Positions 1 through 12,189 of a stretch of DNA of 64,000 bases are shown here, one piece after another. Each line of letters starts with the position of its first letter. The stretch's first letter is position 1. The notes under the pieces are model-generated. The model was not told the origin of the DNA and ran no database searches. It saw only the letters and a program-made list of their open reading frames with translations. The stretch is from Dermacentor variabilis. Its lineage: Eukaryota; Arthropoda; Arachnida; Ixodida; Ixodidae. The stretch is from the NCBI RefSeq assembly GCF_050947875.1, contig NC_134577.1, forward strand, positions 70,746,639 through 70,810,638. The letters run 5' to 3'. The position numbers and the translations under genes were made by a program.

Positions 1-867
1 TTTGCCTGCTCATCACGCTAGAAATTGTAATGTTGGGTTTTACGCGCAGAAAACCCGCTTTCATTATGAAGAACGCTAGAATGAGGGCCTTGGATTGTCT
101 TCTTCAGTTTGGGGTTGTTTAACGTGTCCCTGAATTCAAGTACACGAGCGTTTCTTTTTTCTGTCTTCTGTCATGTCATTTTTTTTTAATATCGCTCTCA
201 TCCATAGTTGGTCTCTGTGGCCTCGATTGATTGGACGACCTTGAACTCAGCATCGAAACACCTAAGCGTTTTGCTACCGTGGCTGGTATCACATTAAGCC
301 TGCAATGATAACCTATAGAGTTATTGTAACCATCTATAGAGCAAACGCTCGCCACAGCGCATATGCATTGGAATCTGCAACTGCAAGGACGCTGCCATGT
401 TGCTACTTTGCGCTGCCGCGCATGCGCCGTCAACCAGATTCGTTTCAGACGAGACGCGCAATGAACATTCTACGGAGTCTCCCTTCATCACGGTGGCGCA
501 ATCTAGTTCGGGCGCCTTCAAACGCATCCTTTTTTGCAGGAACAAATTTAGGAAAATGTTTTATAAATGGTCGTCCGATATTTCTCGAAAATGCGCGGAA
601 TGAGTTTTGCACGTTGCCGTTACGGACACTAGTGGAGACGCTATTTTCACATCATGTATTTATTATTATTATCCTCACAAAAATGGGAGGCAGCAATTTT
701 GTGGTGCCTTTGCGGTTGCCACGTTATTTCGCACAAATTTACTCTAATATGTTTACTGGTAAAATCGTTACGATGTCTTGCCTTAGTGCGCTATCAAGCT
801 ACATAGCGGACAGGCATATATACTCAGTCAAGCAAAACAAGAAGACCAACATTTTTCGTTAGCGCAA
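1..867. repeat. Interspersed repeat family X, copy 1, left part
   Basis: This stretch is repeated, with divergence, at about 23.8-24.8, 34.5-34.8, 42.9-43.6, 47.4-48.6, 55.8-56.6 and 61.5-62.6 kb. Shared landmarks are a SINE-derived piece near 25-275, a GC-rich core around 385-540 containing the palindrome GCGCATGCGC (418-427), and an AT-richer part ending near 860. No coding frame is conserved between copies, so the reading frames here are not genes. The copy is interrupted at 868 by a LINE and resumes at 4887. The class of family X is unknown to me; I see no terminal repeats that define its ends. Confidence 0.7.
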
Positions 868-3800
868 AAGCAAGAGAGAGAGAGAGAGAGACAATAGAAT
901 TTATTAATAGGAAAGACGGGGAGGTCGACCTGAGCTAGTGCGCTCTAGTCTGCTACTCTGCACTGCGGAAGAGTGATGGCGAGTGAAAGTACTGGGATAG
1001 ATGATGATGATGATAAGAGAAGTGGTTAGTGCTGATGTATATGAGACAGTTGCCTTGCTAGGGACGCTCGTCGAGTTTGCTGTCCTGCAGAAACTTCAGC
1101 AACACTTTAGTTGCACGCACCGAAGTTGCAGTGTCAGGCCATGGGCCGAGCGTAGCTTCCTCCGACAGTGGTTGCCAGCCAACGCTGGCTAGGAAACTTT
1201 ATAATGTCCTTCGCTCCAGCATATATGCTGGGCAATCGCACAGTATGTGTTCCAGTGTTCACAATCAGGGCTGTTCGATGGGCCGATGAGAAGCTCATAG
1301 CGACGGGTGAAAGCAACGCCCAGCCGAATCCTTTGTAGCAATGACGTTTTGCTCCGCTTAACCTTCGGGGACAAATATAGTTAAGCGTCTGAGTTGATCA
1401 TAGGTAGGCGTCTGTGAATGTTGTCATTGTGGGCTTTGTATACCTCTGTAAGGTCCTGCATGAGTGACTTGATCATGGCGTTGGTGTCAGGTCGCGAGCA
1501 TGCAATCCGTACTCCGTCAGAGGAAGAGAAGGCTGATGTTGCCTCACTGTCAGTGAGTTTATTGCCAATCACACCAGTATGACTAGGTACCCATTGAGAA
1601 GTGATCACATGGCCACTTACCTCGGCACTGTGATGAAGTTCGGCGATTTCCAGCACCAGCAGGCAGTATGGTCCTCTCTTTAAAAATCATTTTAGCGCCT
1701 GTTGCGCTGATTTGGCATCGCAGGATCCCGTCCATTGATGAGGTGTCTGCGTTCTCATAAAACGGAGAGCTTCCCGTATTCCCGCAAGTTCCGCAGCCGT
1801 AGATGCCGATTTGTGGTCTAATTGAAATCGCCGAGTAATTCCAAGTTATTGAATGACAAATGCGGCCGTTGTGGCAGATGACGCGACCGGATCATCGGTA
1901 TATACTTGTACAGTCCCACTATATAATGTGGATATATGGAACAGGGGGAGTTGTTTCAAACCAATGGAGGAAGCGTGGGATTTATTCATAATTCCGGGCA
2001 CCTGAAGCCTCACTAATGGTCTTGGCAATGTCCATGGAAGTGTCTCGGAGAAGTTTGCGGCCTGGAAGCTTGCAGGTATAATGCTTGCGCGACATGCAAT
2101 TACTTTATAAAAACCACAGTCAAGGTTCGTTCTTGTAAGTGTTGGCAAAGGATGGTCTGAGTGTCTGGTCAGCAGGCGAAGATTGGTTCACACAGGTTCA
2201 CAAGACTTGCATATGTTGATTGGACAAGACCGTGCTTCCGCTATTGTGCCCTTAGTTGACATGCAGCGTGGAAAGCCAAGGCATATCCGCAGTGCTTGTG
2301 CGTGAATGCTCTCAGGCGTGCGTATACAAGATGATTCCATGTTAGATAGCACAGGCATGCTGAAGCGTATGTAGCACCACAAAAAGTGTCTGGTACAGTT
2401 GGAGCAAACTACGTTGAGAGGGGCCCCATCTCAATCCAGATATTACACGAAGTACGTGTATGAGGCTGGTCAGTTTAGCCTTTAGCCCAGTAACATGTTA
2501 GGTACAAGAAAGATTGCAGTCTATTATCACGCCAAGAAATCTCTGGTGCGGGACTAAAGGGAGCACCGTTCCGTCCACAAGGAATGGATACCGTGACATT
2601 GATTTGCGCGTGAATGCTAACACTGCACACTTAGTTGCTGAGAGTTGCAAGTGTCTACGGCGCAGGTACTTCGCCGTGATGGTAGCCGCACGTTGAAGCC
2701 TTGCACGCACTTGTGGACCTGTGACCCCGGATGACCAGATACAGTTATCATCCGCGTACGTGCTGTATGCGTTCTTTGAGGTAGCTCGTGTGCAAGGCCC
2801 ACCATTATGAAACTTGACAATATTGGGCTAAGGACACCACCCTGCGGAACACCCCTGCGAACGTCATGTCTATCAGTCTCGCCATCTTAAGTGGACATAA
2901 AAATGGTGCGGCCAATGGGGTAACTGTGCTGCCATGCGTGCATCCGGCCACCAACTCCAATATCCTCAAGAGCCCGAATAATCTAATGGTGGAAGATGTT
3001 GTCGTACGCACCTTTAACATACATAAATATTGCACATACCAGACGACGGTGTCTTTTTACCTGTTGAACAGAAGATTCTATGTTGATCACACCATCAATG
3101 GACGATTGGCCTCTTCTGTATCCATTGATAAAATCAGGAAGGCGATCACTTTTCTCGAGTAGCCATTCCAGACTGCTCAGTACCATCCCCTCCATCACTT
3201 TACCGACAGAGCTTGCCAAGGCTGTTGGCAGATAACGTGAGAGATCATGTGGGCATTTCCCGGGTTTTAGCAAAGGTACAAGACTGCACTTCCAGTGGCC
3301 AGGCACAGTTGCTGTCTACCACGTAGAGCGTCAGGAGAATTTCTCGAGCTCCTACTCCAAGATGACAAATAGCGGAGTATGTAATTCAACCTGGTCCTAG
3401 ACAAGGTGATCGGTGTGAAGTAGATATCACAGCGTCGAGCTCGTGCACAGTAAAAGGCGCATCGAGACAGCAATCTCTAGATGGTAGAAAAGTCAGTCGT
3501 GATTGCATTGCTATACCATTAGAGAAAATGAGAAGTAATTTGCAGAAGTCATCGGCGACCTCAACTTCACGCAGGCCTTGCCGTATGGCGACAGCGCTGA
3601 ACGGGTGCAGTGTAGTGGAGACGATCGAAGACTTCGCACAATTGTTTAAATTCTAGAGGGAGGTTTTCTCGGATCCAGAGAGCCGCAGAATTATCTCGAG
3701 CGTTGTTTGTCGAGCTTGTCGAGGTGGCGCACGACATGGCGCCAGAGCCCGGTGTGATGCAGCGACGTCTAATGGTGATTTGGTCCTTCTGTATTTCTCT

Positions 3801-4886
3801 TCTGCTCGAGGCCGTATCGCGTGAAGTTGCTCGTACTGGTCATCTAGGTGAAAGTACGCTGAGGTGTTTTGTTGTGTCGCGTAATGTTGTCGCGATGACA
3901 TCTTCAATATTGGATGGAGATTGGCTGGCTAGACATGCGGTTTTCACAGATTCTCGAAATATTGGCCAATCGATACAACGCACAGTGTGCGGAGTGGGGG
4001 GATGCAACCTTTTCATCTGAATATATGTGTTGGATGGTGACTTCCGTGGGTAGCGAGATCAGTACACCATCGTGTAAACGACAGCAGGCTCTTTGAAACA
4101 AAGGTAATGTCAAGAGAACTGCTGTAGTTAGAGCGTCGAATGTATCTTGGCGAGCCGTCATTGATCACCATCAAGCCGTTACTAAGCATGAAGTCAGCCA
4201 AGTCTCTACCGCGGGTGTTCGTGGAAGCAGAGCCCCACAAGGGATGGTGGGCATTAAAGCCGGCGATGAATATGTGGGGAGTCGAACAAGTTTGCAGCAT
4301 GGACAGCAAATATGAACAGTCTATGCTCGATGCTGGGGGTATATATCCTTCGATTACTAAGAATGTGCGCCGCTTGCACTTCAGTTTTATGCAAACGTAC
4401 ACGTTGGAAGCATGTACAGGAATGTCTTTACGAAGGCATGTTAAATTGCAAAATGCAAAATTGAGCAAAATTGCAAAATTGAGCATTTTGCTTAAGTTGT
4501 CGTCATTCCTTGACCACAGTGGCACATAACCAGATATGCGTAGTAAAGACGCCAGGCTTGGTTCACATATTACAGCCACGGGAAACTTGTATTTGAACAT
4601 CCTTCCATTGCCAAAAGTCTGCGAGGCGGCCTCGTAGGCCTCTGGCATTCCACTGCAATATTGGAGATTCATAATTGGTTTTCAAAGATAACACCATGAT
4701 GGCTAATTGTAGAGCCGCGAGGAGCGGTTCCAAAGCATCTAGAACATGTAGCGCGGTCTTGGCAACCGGCGTCTGTAGTCCGCAGAGAAGTGAACGCATC
4801 GTAGCTATTAGGTGCTTCAGCATACTTCGTACATTTTCATTTTCTTTACCATTCTCAACCACCTTTGCAGACGCGTCTTCGTATAT
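868..4886 (-). pseudogene. LINE-A copy 1: degenerate I-like non-LTR retrotransposon
   Basis: This is a decayed minus-strand LINE, read from high to low coordinates. The 5' end keeps the last residues of ORF1 (4886-4690). The endonuclease follows (about 4680-4010; QWNARGL near its start, then GFNAHHPLWG), then reverse transcriptase (about 3310-2500), a thumb/linker (2380-2190), RNase H with WVPSHTGVIGN (1656-1381) and a cysteine/histidine cluster near 1270. The frames are broken by many stops and shifts. Two endonuclease catalytic positions are lost: the usual GDFNAH reads AGFNAH, and the usual SDH reads SHH. The 3' end is a CT-rich tail (GA run at 869-890 on the plus strand). It is 5'-truncated inside ORF1 and lies within repeat family X. 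It is related to the copies at 51.3-54.9 and 63.4-64.0 kb. Clade assignment (I-like, with RNase H) is from domain content only. Confidence 0.85.
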
Positions 4887-5385
4887 AAGGAGATCCTCGT
4901 ATAAAGACACGGGCTGCGGATATGTTACGTCAATACTATTTGATAGCTGTTTGCATTTGCCCAGAAACCTTCGGGAACTTTCGAGAACCTTATATGGAAG
5001 TGCCAGGGCAACTCGGATGTTTGTCTAGAGTACCACGAGTGCGCTTTTCGTTAGGCAGCTGGCTCCACTGGCACTCGCGCATCTCCGTGCTCTGTATGAC
5101 GAAAATTCATTCGTTTTTCAGGGTTTAACTGTGGAACCATACCAGAGGAAGTTCTGTGTTCTGAAAATTCATTCGTTTTTCTGGGCCTAACTGTGAAACC
5201 ATAGAAATAAGTGTGCTTTCGTTAAATACTGAATTTAATTGATTCTTCTGGGCTTAACCATTTCACCAGAAACTTCAACACCGGCAATATTTCCAGTTCA
5301 GATGATGTCTGTGAAATTCGTTGGAGACGTTCCTCTGGACGTTGGGCACGTCGGCCACATCTTCAAAACAGCAGGCATTAAATAT
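4887..5385. repeat. Repeat family X, copy 1, right part, with degenerate tandem subrepeat
   Basis: This continues family X after the LINE insertion; compare 24.65-24.8 and 62.5-62.7 kb, which share the AAAGACGC and TTTGCATTTGCCC landmarks. From about 5098 to 5270 a roughly 65-base unit containing AAATTCATTCGTTTTTCTGG is repeated about three times with divergence. There is no conserved reading frame. Confidence 0.6.
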
Positions 5386-5530
5386 AAGGTTTTACGTGCC
5401 AAAACTACGATACCATTTTGAGGCGCGCGGGAAGTTTGGGCCACCAGGCGCTCTTTAACATGCACCTAACTCTAATTACAACGGGTGTTTTGGCATATCA
5501 CTCCCATAAAATGCGGCGGCGGGGGCAGCG
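5386..5530 (-). mobile_element. tRNA-derived SINE body, head missing
   Basis: On the minus strand this matches the body of the intact SINE at 40545-40782. Shared landmarks are the conserved AAGAACCCCAGGTGG-type block (here diverged), the GTGTACTTAGATTTAGGTGCA-type block (diverged), and the GGCACGTAAAAC end seen here in reverse as GTTTTACGTGCC. The tRNA-like head with A and B boxes is not recognisable. The same SINE-like block occurs beside X copies at 26.2 and 56.6 kb, so it may have been carried along with the larger repeat. Confidence 0.65.
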
Positions 5531-6120
5531 CAGATTTTTGCAAATTATTTCTTAATTCTCCTGAAGCCAGATATACTCTCCCTGCTCCTCAACTATTGGC
5601 CACATTGTGTTATGAGTTAAATAGCTGAATACGCAGAGCATACTGGGAATTAATGGCAGGCGACAAAGTTGACGACCGTGAGGTCGACTTTAAAATGAGA
5701 TGTTGCATGTCGTTAGGTTCAGAAGTTAGGTTCGCTGTAAACGGGTGTTTAATGATTGGAAAGTGGTGATGGATTGTTGGCGGCACAAGCTTCAGTTTTC
5801 ACGAGCCACGAACACAGTTTCAGCTAATGTAGATCGCGCTGAGGAGATGAGGTTAAGCCCAGCACATTCGGCGAGTTTGTGCGCTTGCTACTCGCAGACC
5901 CGACCTTACGCGCAAGCAATTAGATGAAAGAAGATTGCTTTTATGGAGTCGAGTTTTTCACCACGAGGATTGGAAATCAAACGTTCTTCATTTCGTGAAG
6001 CGGACCAGCAAAAAAGTGAGAAACGACGAGACTGCGTGCTCCAAAAATCGGTAGGTTGCTGTTCTCGAAGGCTGCCAATTATACTCGCCGGCGCTTCCCT
6101 TAATAAATGTGAGGACGTAG
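5531..6120. other. No gene or recognised repeat
   Basis: Only short, unconserved reading frames are present. Nothing in this stretch is recognisable. Confidence 0.5.
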
Positions 6121-6520
6121 ATGGATGTGCTTGTGCACATTGTTAAGAAGCCTCAGTATTTATCTTCCCGCATTCACTGCTTGCCTATTATATCAAAGGG
6201 GCAACAAGTGGTGGTCACATCTACTGTAATATTGCGAAACTGCAATGCAAACTTTGTCCGTACCGACGCTTCGCGGCGCGACTGTCACATCGCGTGTGAA
6301 ATGGCAAGATACGATGCTAATGATGATGATGAAGATTTAATGACATTCCGTATGAAACGGCACAGAGACACTCGCCTAGCCTGCTTGAAATAATCAGGTA
6401 TATCGTACATGTTTTTCATTACATCAATATATGTACTCCTCCGTAATTCGCTTTTATTCCTCATGGATTCACTATCTACCTTGTACCGCTACCTAAGCAA
6501 CTGCTACATGGCGTTCTACC
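6121..6520. repeat. Interspersed repeat W, copy 1
   Basis: This is similar to 63120-63386. Landmarks in order are the GATGCTAATGATGATGATGA block, ATGACATTCC, CACCTAGCCTG (here CGCCTAGCCTG), and CATGTTTTTCATTACATCAA, ending at CTACCTTGTACC. A related piece (CATCGACGCTACG) recurs at 6550-6600. Its class is unknown and there is no coding capacity. Confidence 0.6.
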
Positions 6521-6608
6521 TCGTGTAGTAATCCGATGAACAACGTGCACACATCGACGCTACGCGACGCGCATGTCGTATCGCGTGTCTCCTTGCGCGC
6601 TAAGACGC

Positions 6609-6712
6609 ATATAAAGCGCATTTTTCCGCTGCGTGCTACGCAGCGCTGGCTTGGCTCAATGCTAGAGTAGCTGACTCACGCGCAGTAGTCCCCGGTTCTC
6701 TCCGGCGGTAAG
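6609..6712 (+). promoter_or_regulatory. Possible TATA box and 5' splice donor (weak)
   Basis: CATATAAAGCG at about 6608-6618 resembles a TATA box. About 100 bases downstream, GGCGGTAAGTG (around 6703-6713) matches a strong 5' splice donor. Together they could mark a first noncoding exon of a host gene. Part of the upstream sequence resembles repeat W, and no coding exon is recognised downstream, so this may be chance. Confidence 0.2.
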
Positions 6713-6984
6713 TGAATATTTCTTTTCTCTCATTATCGGTGATAGCTGCTGCGGACACCGCACACCGTAACCAGCCATCTCCAATTGACTCTGTCTTGCG
6801 CTAGCTCAACCCAACTTGCGCGCACAAGTTTGCTAATTTCATCATTCAACATGATGTTCTGCCGTCTTCGACAGGGCATCCCTTTTTTTTATTACCCAAT
6901 CTGTAACTCTAATGAGTTACAGAGTACAAGAACTTGTACTCTTTAACTCCAATGAGTTAATCAGTACAAGAGCTACCCAGCCTC

Positions 6985-7375
6985 ATTTCTCCCCCCTGAT
7001 GTCATCGAGGTTTGCTCTCTCATCCATGCCGTTATCTTTCTGTTTCCAAACCATACGCCCAAGATTTTTTGTTCCATTCTTCCATTGGCAGTCCTTAGCT
7101 TGTTCTCTAGCTTTGTTAATCTTCAACCCATTTTTATTCTTCAGTAAATTTCCTTCTCCTGATCTTGGTGCTCTGCGAATATTTGACCTAAATAAACCTA
7201 CCATTCCGCATATCCTGGAGGGTGACTGGCGATCACGAATTCTTGCTTCGTTGCCGGACTATGGAAGATTACCTTTGTCCTCTGGATATTAAACTTCGAT
7301 TACTCTTATGATTTCTATGCTAAGGACCTCAGCCATTTGTTGCAATTCATTCGCAGTGTTACTTGACAATACATA
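6985..7375 (-). pseudogene. Probable RTE-type LINE reverse transcriptase fragment
   Basis: Near 7320-7370 the minus strand reads LSSNTANELQQMAEVLSI. This resembles the segment just after the YxDD box in RTE-type reverse transcriptases (compare the usual pattern of LLS, S-x-x-ELQ-x-M-x-x-VL). Downstream on the same strand, a lysine- and asparagine-rich frame continues to about 6985. No YxDD box or other catalytic motif is visible, so the call rests on one motif. Confidence 0.4.
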
Positions 7376-7379
7376 TGCA

Positions 7380-8623
7380 AATATATATTGCTTCGAAATG
7401 TAATACACTGAAGGCCAATAAAGGCAAAATAAATGAAGCTAGAATGGAATTCACCGAGGACAACAATGCTCCATAATGCAAAATTTGAACGCCGCTCTTT
7501 AAATCTTTCGAATTCTACCGGTTGCATCACTAATTGTTGAGAAAGAAAGCACGAACACGGGGACGCCCGTGTGGCTTCGAAGCACAAGGCAGCGCTTTGT
7601 TTCCATATTTCGTATCAGTGGACGTGCTCGCCAAGCACTCGCTGCAAGCCTTAGTAATGAGGTCATCGGCACACTACGGCGTACATGACTGTTGCCCCAT
7701 GTCATAGTCTCGTGTGGCACTCTGCTTTCTTCCTTACCCTATCGCCATGCTCTCCTCCTCCACTTTCCGCCTCATGCTTTCGCTGTAACTTCCACCGTTT
7801 CCATCCTCGCGCTCTCTTTGCCACTGCCGTATTTATACTCCCGCTTTGCTCCGCGTTCGCTCTTTCGTCCTTTGCGGTGCTCGTTCGCTCGGTGAGGCCG
7901 AGAGACGCCGACAACCCCGACGCTCAGCTCAGCAATGCGCACCTGAAAGCCGACCCACATTCAGCGTTTTTAACGGCATTTTCTGGCGATGCATCTTTCG
8001 GCGTCTCCGCACGAACGCACGTCTAGGCACACGAGCGGAAGGGGGCCAGCGCTGATTGGTCCGCACTCATCGAGCCGCATCTGGCGGCGGCTGCGAGATC
8101 TGGTGTCACTTGAGCACGCCACCCTCAGCATCGACGCCAAGCGACGCCGGGTGAGGAAACGCCGCAAAAACACTGAATGTGGGGCGGCGTTAAGGAGCGG
8201 CGTTCTAAAACGGCTTACGCCACGAGCATGAAGATCAGACAGATCCACGCACCATCCATCATTCCCATACTGGCCGAATGTTCGCAATGCCAGAGTTCAG
8301 TTTAGTTATTCAGGATTAGCCTTATGTCTCATCGGTCAGTCGCCCATGGGCGTAAAAGCGCTGACGACACGAAAGGTACGAAAAGGCTACGAGCCCTCTA
8401 CATTTGGTGGCAGTTGAACCAACAACCTTTGGCGTTAATTAGGGATGGGAATGCTCGACATTTCACTGCAGTCTAACCATCGTCCTTTTTGAGAGTCGAA
8501 CCCACGATCATTGGTGTTAATAAATGCGAGGTTAATTCAGGCACAGTTAATTAGGACATTGCTATGGCGCTCAACCCCATGACCTAGGGTGTGATAAACA
8601 ACTGCGTCCTTTATAATTAAGAG
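7380..8623. other. GC-rich stretch without a supported gene
   Basis: From about 7690 to 8230 the sequence is GC-rich and CpG-rich, and open in several frames on both strands, as expected from composition. Overlapping open frames on both strands show no domain. Parts resemble the GC-rich section of repeat family Y. No promoter or splice pattern decided a gene model. Confidence 0.45.
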
Positions 8624-8629
8624 GCATGA

Positions 8630-9253
8630 CCATAGAGTTTCTCACTACATTACCTAGAGGGAAATCTGGCGCTGCTGCGCTGTGGTATGCATGGGAATGC
8701 CGGTATATTGTGACTTCGGATTGGCATCGTTCTCGGAGACACACGACACCTTGAAGACGCGCTTGGCAAGTACCGTTCCGTCTGTCACAATGATTCATTT
8801 TCTACTAAAACAGCACTCAAAAAGCTGTTTAGCTTTATTATTACGCAAAAACATGTTTTATTTAACTATGAGAACTTGTTATTACGTGTACGATTATATA
8901 ATATGTAAAAAGTATCAGCGAGCCGCTAAAGTTGGAGGATAGACGACAAGGTTCGCGCTCGCTTTGAAACAGTTTGTCGTCTGTTCTTGCTTTTCTTCGC
9001 TTGGTCGTGCATTGTAGGTGAGTAAAGATGTAATATGCGTGAATGGAAACATTTTATGAAGATTTTACTTTGAGAACGCGTTATTTGTGTAGCCAAATCC
9101 ACGTTTTAGACAAGCCTGTTACAACATCAGCCAACACGAGCCTCGCAGACACATATACCGTCATTCCCATGTAGGCACGGTGCCCCCTTAAGAAACTCCC
9201 ATAGACGGTGGCGCCAGATTACCCTCTAGGTGTTATAGTGAGAAACTCTATGG
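8630..9253. mobile_element. Non-autonomous DNA transposon (MITE-like) with terminal inverted repeats
   Basis: The left end begins CCATAGAGTTTCTCACTA (8630) and the right end is its reverse complement, finishing at 9253. Similarity of the two ends extends about 45 bases through the CTAGAGGG and ATCTGGCGC blocks, with weaker matches further in. The element is flanked by direct GCATGA copies at 8624-8629 and 9254-9259, read as a 6-bp target duplication. It is 624 bp and contains no transposase. The superfamily is not assigned; part of the flanking hexamer is palindromic (CATG), so the exact boundary could shift by a few bases. Confidence 0.8.
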
Positions 9254-9259
9254 GCATGA

Positions 9260-9839
9260 CTAAGCGAAGTGCGCGAAGCGAAATAAGGGATTGACTAAGC
9301 GAATGAGGAGGATGAGTAAACGAATCAAGTTGAATGTGTAGGTTATGTGTCCGTCTTTCATGTATCGGTACTTGGTCTTTCGCCTTCGTTTTAGGGGTAA
9401 CACAAGAGACCCTGTGAATTTTATTGTATGAAACCCTGCGACCCAAAATATCGTTAGAATTTACTCGCGATTGGCGCACTCGACATCGGGGCATTTTCGT
9501 CGCATAATTGGCTGGAAAATAATTTTACAGAAGACGTTATTGCTTTCATTACTTGGAAATGAAAATTCTGTTAGTATACCGCTTCCCAAAAAGTTACAGA
9601 TATTTAGTAAATTGTCTACTGACTACATTGTTTGGCTCGGCTGTGAGTTCGTTTTTACTTCATTTTGCTTACCTGCTTTTCCTAGCTTATCCGCGTCTAC
9701 CCATGGCCTTTCCTGTGGCAAAGGATACTTAGGCTTTAGTAGACATTTGGAATTCCTCGCCCCATGCGGCTTCTTCAATGCAATCGTACCAATGAATTGA
9801 AAACGCGGAGAACAAGCGCGTCTCGACATTGGGTCACAG
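9260..9839. other. No gene recognised
   Basis: Short open frames only. Nothing is recognised by content or by repetition within the window. Confidence 0.45.
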
Positions 9840-10260
9840 ATAAATGTCTAGTTGGCCTCTCGTGAAATTTCAAGTTTGCCAAACCCCACATTTCCATTGC
9901 GACAACGCAACATTTCAAGTTTTGAATTCAAAGTTCGCCCGCCCCAAGATTGAAATGCAGCGACCCCTCAATTTAATTTGGCCCACATGCATACTTCAAA
10001 TCGGCCCAACTCCAAATTTCAAGTTGGCCCAATCACAAAGTTGACTTGGCCCACCTCCCAAATTTCAGTTGGCTCGTTCCTAAATTTCAGCTGGTCCATT
10101 CCCAAATTGCAGTTGCATCAGGTTGAAATGTTAATTTGGCCCACCCCGCATTTCAAGTTGGCTCACCCAGAAAAGTCAAGTTGACCCACTTGCAAATTTC
10201 AATTTGTCCCCAAGGCCAAATTTCAAGTTCACCCAGTCTCAAATTTTTCTTGCTTTATCC
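9840..10260. repeat. Degenerate minisatellite of about 24-32 bp
   Basis: A unit close to CCCAAATTTCAAGTTGGCC is repeated more than ten times with spacing of roughly 24-32 bases and substantial divergence (ATTTCAAGT, ATTTCAGTTGG, ATTTCAGCTGG and so on). Three overlapping short frames across it translate to similar FKLA/FQV-type repeats, an effect of the tandem structure rather than evidence of a gene. Confidence 0.8.
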
Positions 10261-12189
10261 ATACTATAATCTTTCCCATGCATTTTCTTTGGACTGTATA
10301 TCTACGGGTATCTTTTTTTCTTGCTCTAAAATGTTCTACATTGCTAAACGCTACCAATCATATGTATTCACACTATCACAATGACTAAATGCCTTAAAGT
10401 TGCAAATTACACGTTTTGGTGCAGATAAAAGGCAGTACACTACTCGCGTGACAGGGCTGGGGGTGCATTACAAAGCTGCTAAGGGACGAGGAACGGAGAG
10501 GCCTGAATTCGCCGAGTAAATGCAAGCGGAACGCAGCGTTTACAGAGGCACAGTTTCAACGAAAGCGAAAGCTTCCGCGATGAAGGTTCGCGCTGAAAAC
10601 GCACGCACCGAGAATATTCTGTCTGCAATAACAGCAAGAAGCATCTGAGGAGGACGCGTTGGAATGCAGGCGAGGATGTCGGCGGGCAAACTGTAGGACA
10701 GCAAACAACAACACGAAAATATTTTTGTTTTCATTTACCAAAACAGGACTGGCGGTACAAACGAGTTTACTGCGGATATCATCAGTGTGCGTGGTATATT
10801 ATGGAGTGGCTCGACACTTAAATTGCGGCAGTCTTGGTTTCGAGAGTGGAGTATAAGAAAGGTGTTCCAATATTTTTCACCCTGGTACAAGATTTATCGG
10901 CAATGGTTCCGGAGAATGCTACGCACTGTATGACAATTCACCAGTGGCGAGTTTTTCGCCACTTTCCCTTATGGCTCATGAGAACTTTGTATTTTATCAG
11001 CCGATTGTCGCGTCCATGGTGATCATAAACGCGCTACTTGTGTGTTATTCTTACTGCGTTTGACAATGGCAGTTTCTCTTCTCTCAGTAATAAATACTGT
11101 AATTTTAGGTGACTGCACGCCGGCTCCTGTGACTGCACGTAATTTTTAAGCCGCATTGACGGCATCGTGCGTGGAAACGTTTTTAACTTTCTTTGTGGAC
11201 TCCAACAATGTATAACTTGTTTTCTAACTAGAGTTCTTAGCATTGGACAAAAGTATGGTCAGCGTGTCAATAATTATACCTGTCGAAAGCGCGACGAGCG
11301 TTCGCTAGGAGTGATAACAAGGAAGCGCAATGCTTGCATGTTCCTGTGTGGTTAATAGTAGTGTGATTACTGGTATGAGATTCTTGCCCACATTTTTCCC
11401 ATTAATATCTCAACTGTAGCGAAGGCATCAGTTCTCTTCTACGCCCAAAACCTAAAATTGCGCGAAAGTAAGTTTAGGTGTAGTGATTTAGTGATGGCTT
11501 GTTGTTCATGACGGATAGCCGAAGAATAGCTAGTGTCATTGGCCCTTGCAATATCAGGCTCGTTTCGGTGAAGGTGCAAAGGGGAAACAATTTTATTAAG
11601 CAGAATTCTTCGCTTTGGCGGCGGTTTCTGAAATGTTTCTTTCATCGTGCCACTGTGTTCGATAGCCTGATATCATAACAAAAGTGTAACGCTGTGCACC
11701 TTATCGCTACAGCGACATTTCCACCTATCAATTTAACCACATGCGGGGAGTTGTTACTACAGGTGCGCCTATTGTAGATACAGTTTAGCTGGTTGAGACG
11801 AACAAATAAACAAAAAATAATTCTGTTTAGATTTTCAACAATACACTAGGTGGGTGGCACTTGCTATTGCCACACTGACCCCCATTCCGGTTTAATAAAT
11901 CTTTTGTCGTCCCTGCTGTGAGATAGCTTACTAATATATAATCTCTGATTTATTCCAAAAGTTGCATCCCTTCTCGAGGAACGAAAGTGAAGGAAACAGC
12001 GGTGGCAACAAATCGTATCCTCTGCTTCATGTGCCATTCTATGTTGGCAGGTCGCATTTGGAGGCTATTTGCAGGTTCTACGTTTGCTGGTCGGGGAACT
12101 TAGTAATCGCGTGACAGGAATCCGGCAAGTCATAAATGGAGAGAAATTTGTCGCAGCCAGCTGAACTATTGGCGGGTGCAGACGCAACG
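10261..12189. other. No gene or recognised repeat
   Basis: AT-rich sequence with only short unsupported frames. I see no domain, no RNA gene and no clear internal repeat. Confidence 0.45.

Noticed and set aside
7690..8290. Overlapping open frames of 60-113 codons on both strands
   Set aside because: Expected in GC-rich DNA. No domain, no conserved frame, and part resembles repeat Y.
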